Source: Micropterix aruncella | Lineage: Eukaryota; Arthropoda; Insecta; Lepidoptera; Micropterigidae | Assembly (NCBI GenBank): GCA_944548615.1 | Contig: OX155965.1 | Location: 24,542,946-24,606,945, forward strand | DNA: 64,000 bases | Reading direction: 5' to 3' | In this document: piece after piece, positions 60,111 to 64,000 of the stretch | How the letters are laid out: each line of letters opens with the position of its first letter | Numbering within the stretch: the first letter of the stretch is position 1 | Position numbers and translations under genes: made by a program | The notes under the pieces: generated by a model | The model's database searches: none | Seen by the model: only the letters and a program-made list of their open reading frames with translations | What the model was told of the DNA's origin: nothing

Positions 60111-61640
60111 ATTTAATAAAATAATTCCTCCCAGGATTGTGCAAAAATATGAATTTAACAAGGAAATTTTGCTCAGCTGAGCGAAAATACTTTTTCAAAA
60201 CTGCCATTTTGGTATATTTTTGTTTTATTTTTTCACAATCCTGTGTCATTTTTAGGCAATATTTCTAGTTTATTGAGCTTTTCTTAATTTATTTCAGTCG
60301 CTGTGAAGACTGCAATCACCGCAGCAATGGGGGAACATTTTTATTTTTGAACTTTTTACATGGCGAATAACTTGCTGAAATTAAAAAAAAAAAGTTCAAG
60401 AAAATACTATGTTTATATCATTTATCCACAAGTATATTATCAAAATTTTAAAACATTCTATGCAATACTTTTCTTTAAAAAAAAAACCTAATTCACCTTT
60501 TATTTTAGGCGATCACACTAGGTGCACAATACCAAAAAATAGGTTTACTCTCGAACTACATGGCATTGCGGGAAGAGGGTGCGAGGAATGTTGGCAGAGG
60601 GGTACGTCTCGACGAATGCCTTTGGTTAGCATTAAGCGCAGGTAAAGGCTGGCGACGTTTTCGAACATTTGGGGCCAAGTAGCGGACAGCTGCATGCCAT
60701 ATCCGAGCTTTTACGACTCGTGTCCTACTTCTCGCTTCGATTTCAATGTTGTTCTAAGTGAAGCTACTGTATGGTATACTGTGCTAGGTGTGCCCCTTAA
60801 TTGTGCATTAAACTGATTTGAAGCGACACGTGATTGGTTTCTGTAACAAAGATACTTCATTTAAAGACCAATAATTTCAGCTTAAAGCTGATTTAAAGCC
60901 ACGAAAAGCTTTTTACGTCCCTAGTGGACGGGTTAATATAAGACCAGCGCGCAATAGTTTTATTTTTAAAGTAGGCGTGTAATTTAAAAGGCGTTAAGTG
61001 CGTCGTTAAAGGTATATTAAAGATGTGTTTCATGGTTACGACCAATAAAGACGTCGTCCACCGTAAAGGGGGTTGTAAGACGGATTTAGAGGGAGGACTT
61101 GCTTCCCTCCGCCGTTGGGAAACAATAAGGGAGATTGAAACTGTACGATGTGTAATAAAGGCCTTTATTCACCATTTACATAATGCTGCTAGCATCGCAT
61201 CGCCTCGTTCGCCGCTAGCTGGATCTGGATGAATAATATGATTGGGGATCTATGGGGCGGTCGTAAAACGCTTAGCTCTATCAGGTAAATCATGCGACGC
61301 GGATGGGCCGAGGGTTCAACGACTTTTCGATAGTATTATTTTCAAGGTGACCGAACTGAGAGGTGAAATCAAACACGTCCTTCCGATACCTCTCTTCATC
61401 CTCCTCCGAGCCCCGGACCTAAGAAGGGGTAAAGTGGGGGGGGGGGGGTACAGGTTACGGGTTGCCCCGGGCGGAAATTCAAGGGGCGCCAAATTCGAAA
61501 GTTTGTAAGTATTAGTCTGGCCCTCGTAACTTTTGATGATCAATGCGATGTTTATATGACGACTAGAGTACTTATCAGAGTTGTATTGATACCTCGACGT
61601 GAACAGAAATAGAAGATAAAAACACCATATTAATAGAGAG
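60110..61640. other. Unassigned DNA including a poly-G run
   Basis: A run of about 14 G lies near 61436-61449. Moderately GC-rich patches at 60540-60720 and 61040-61500 contain open frames without recognisable domains. I cannot support a gene. Confidence 0.35.
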
Positions 61641-61704
61641 AGCTAAAATAATGTGTTTTTTGAAATGTTAGTATTATTTTAGTGATATACAGAGAAGAAA
61701 AAAA

Positions 61705-61790
61705 CGAAAAAAAAGTGAGTCCGAACGAGGTTTCGAACCCGGGTACCCTGTCCTATACAACAGTGCTTTTACCCCTCGGTAATTTGGCGT
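61705..61790 (-). repeat. tRNA-like SINE head (minus strand)
   Basis: On the minus strand ACCGAGGGGTAAAAGCACTG resembles a D-arm/A box. CCCGGGTTCGAAACCTCGTT contains a perfect Pol III B box (GGTTCGAAACC). The acceptor ends do not pair, so it is not a functional tRNA. Confidence 0.5.
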
Positions 61791-61799
61791 TTTTTCTAT

Positions 61800-63060
61800 A
61801 TCGGACGAGAAGTGCTATATATCTTTTATCAGATAGTTTTTCTATATTTCTGGTGCAACCTTTGGATTATTGTTATAAGTTAATTATTGTTATAATAATA
61901 GTTATTAGTGTTATTTATTTATTTATTTATTTAAAACGTACAAGAAAAAAATACAAGGACATGCATACTGTTGTACATAAGGAATAATTAAAAACAAACA
62001 TTATTATAGCGAAAAACATAGCTCTATGCATATAAATATGCTAGCATATCCGAATGAGGTGAAATCGCACAACCAACTAGACCTAGAAGGTCTGTCTCTG
62101 GCTGTGCTGTGTTATACCAACTGTATGTTTGTAACTCGCGAACTGACGAAGGTGATCATTTTTCAAATATTTCTAAATCTAACAAATGTGTTGTTTACAC
62201 AAATTAAAGTAAAATTTAAAGTAGAAAAAAAATATGTATGCAATTAAGGACTAAAATAAAGTAAACTTTAATTATTGTTATAATAATCAACCATTTAATT
62301 ATTGTTATAAGTTAATTTAGAGAGATTACTTACCAGTAGAGACGATATGACAGGAGTGACCGAAAAGATTGATTTAAATAAACTGAGCTTCTTTTAAACT
62401 CGTAAACCGTGTGAACTAATCCAGATAGTGGGGTTAAAATACGTTAATAAAATACTGCTAAATATGGAAGACGTGTGAAAGACGCGAATTGAATAATTCT
62501 TTGAATTATATTAGTCATGACTGTCTGTGTGAACACAAAATTGTATTTTATACTGAGAATTATAAATTGTCATTTAATATTCTTTGCATCTTTTCTAAGT
62601 ATCTACAAGTTTGATGAAACCTTGTTTCTCTAAAGCGCTTAGCATCCAAGGGAATTCCATCGGGTCAAGAAAAAATGATCCCCACAGACAAAGAGGACAG
62701 GAGCTATACGAGCAGCGTCAAATATACTTGAACGGCCGTGGGTCAAGCGACGGTCGGTATTTATGTGCGAGTAATATGCGTTGCTTGTTTTTGTTAACAA
62801 TTACTCTTTCAAACGTGTCAATACAATCATCATTTTCTTTCGTTTCATTTCATTCATTTATTCATACATTCATTCTTTCGTGGAGACAAAGCTCGACGTG
62901 TAAGCTGTAGAAATATTAATTATAAAACTTTATTGAGACCTATGGACGAAAGGTGTGTACACTCTGGATTGTGCGTTGTCTACACTGCTTGTATGTATTC
63001 TATACTATATAAGAAAAAAATGACTAACAAATAGGTAATAAGGAGTGAGAATTTATAATG
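61800..63060. other. Unassigned DNA with short simple repeats
   Basis: (TTTA)n at 61913-61932 and imperfect (ATTC)n at 62840-62880 are visible. A 99-codon + frame (62611-62910) has no recognisable domain. Confidence 0.35.
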
Positions 63061-63063
63061 TAC

Positions 63064-64000
63064 TAGCTGCGCTCAGCGGTTTCACCTAGGTAATTAGAGG
63101 TATTTAGCCCGATACCCGCCACGTCGGCCACACGTCTTGGCGAGCTCCACATCACTTTCAGGAAAATATTTCCATTTCCTAGGCTTGTGTCAACCCGGTC
63201 GGGTTACTTAACCACCGAATTGCACTATATTTTCTAAATTATTATTTATTGTTGAGATTTTTTTACTTTCCTGACGACCTATCGGAAAGGAAAGTATTGT
63301 GATCGCGCTAAAAAAAATTTTTAAGATGAAGATGGGAATATATATTTTGAGACTCCCTGAGACGATTGAGACTATTTCCAGACCGATCTCTGTCTGTATG
63401 TATGTCTGTATGTCTGTATGTCTGTATGTATGTATTCTTCCACGATAGCGCCCAGACGCTTAATCGGATTGAGCTGAAATTTTGGTATATAAGCTTCTGT
63501 TAACCGTCGGAGGAACCCATTAGTTTTTGGAGTCCCTACGCCCTACGGTTGTGGTACCTCCCATACAAATTTGGGGTTCCCGGCGAAAAAATTGTTTCCG
63601 CGATAGCGCCCAGACGCTTAACCTGTCTAAGTTAAAATTTGGCATAGAAGCTTCTGTTAACCATCGGAAGAACCTATTAGTTTTTGGGGTACTTACGACC
63701 AACGTTTGGGGTACCTGCCATACAAATTTGGGGTACTAGAGTAAAAAATGTCGCTGTTTTTTCGCACCTCCCCGGATACTAGTCAGGAAAGTCTTGGGGT
63801 GACACAACCGATTTTTTTAAATATATGTTGACGCTTAGAATTTAAATTTCGAATATCAATTTCTTAGATTTTTTCCCACTTACTTGACAGTTATCGTTAT
63901 ATTTTAGGTAATTCACACTATATCTTTATAAATTATAGCCTATGTGTTATTCTGATGTGTAAGCTATATTATTGTAAAGTTTCATCAAAATCCATTCAGT
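63064..64000 (-). mobile_element. Helitron (3' end in window) split by an insertion
   Basis: On the minus strand the right edge of the window (64000 to 63914) matches 35335-35415. The terminal GAAACCGCTGAGCGCAGCTAG at 63084-63064 matches the 3' end of the 35-kb Helitron. The two parts are separated by 63096-63904, which is absent from the 35-kb copy. The 5' TC end lies beyond the window. Confidence 0.75.
63096..63904. mobile_element. 809-bp insertion with 9-bp target duplication
   Basis: TAGGTAATT is repeated exactly at 63087-63095 and 63905-63913. Inside, a unit containing GATAGCGCCCAGACGCTTAA, AAGCTTCTGTTAACC and TTAGTTTTTGG occurs twice about 158 bp apart (63443 and 63602). (TGTATGTC)n-like words lie at 63395-63430. 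CTTTCCTGAC and GTCAGGAAAG (63268, 63783) are inverted. The class is unknown; a fragment of the same family is at 38700-38745. Confidence 0.65.

Noticed and set aside
61705..61790. Possible tRNA gene on the minus strand
   Set aside because: The B box is perfect but the acceptor and anticodon stems do not pair, so it fits a SINE head better.

Overview
This window looks like intergenic and intronic DNA from an insect nuclear genome, most probably a moth or butterfly. It is strongly AT-rich. It is packed with degenerate non-LTR retrotransposon tails ending in (TAAA)n, (TTA)n or pentanucleotide repeats. It also carries Helitrons with TC...CTAG ends, inverted-repeat elements, and SINE fragments bearing GCCATCTAGCGG-type motifs. 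No bacterial-style gene order is present. The lepidopteran assignment is an inference from this repeat content.

The only host protein-coding sequence I can support is the first coding exon (22180-22404, + strand) of a rhodopsin-family GPCR of the Tre1/moody type. It encodes an acidic N-terminus, TM1 with the GN signature and the start of the first intracellular loop, then meets a splice donor. A strong acceptor at 21861-21862 starts this exon. An initiator plus downstream promoter element pair at 2771-2804, followed by a 247-nt exon with a consensus donor at 3020, gives a plausible TATA-less promoter and 5' leader exon. If the two belong together, the first intron is about 18.8 kb. The later GPCR exons were not found in the remaining 41.6 kb, so either a very large second intron or exons outside the window is implied. 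The link between leader exon and coding exon is inferred from position and strand only.

Layout: 1-2.7 kb, AT-rich DNA with a TTAA-flanked small element. 2.77-3.02 kb, candidate promoter and leader exon. 4.4-11.9 kb, repeats including a dead mariner, a Helitron, a LINE tail and a tandem array. 12.0-13.8 kb, two near-perfect palindromes between long (AT)n arrays. 14-21.8 kb, fold-back and LINE debris. 21.86-22.40 kb, GPCR exon. 22.4-30.3 kb, nested DNA transposons, tandem repeats and LINE tails. 31.2-34 kb, further (AT)n arrays carrying the same element as the 12-13 kb palindromes. 34-46 kb, SINEs, LINE tails, a G-rich tract and a GC-rich repeat family. 47-58 kb, the densest transposon zone (hAT, several LINE clades with recognisable reverse transcriptase or RNase H, SINEs, inverted-repeat elements). 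58-64 kb, further repeats ending in a Helitron split by a later insertion.

Almost all other open frames are transposon remnants or dinucleotide-repeat artefacts. The most unusual structures are the two palindromes at 12291-12624 and 12862-13245. Each has arms differing at about one position, yet the two palindromes differ clearly from each other. I did not find a complete, coherent new gene system here.
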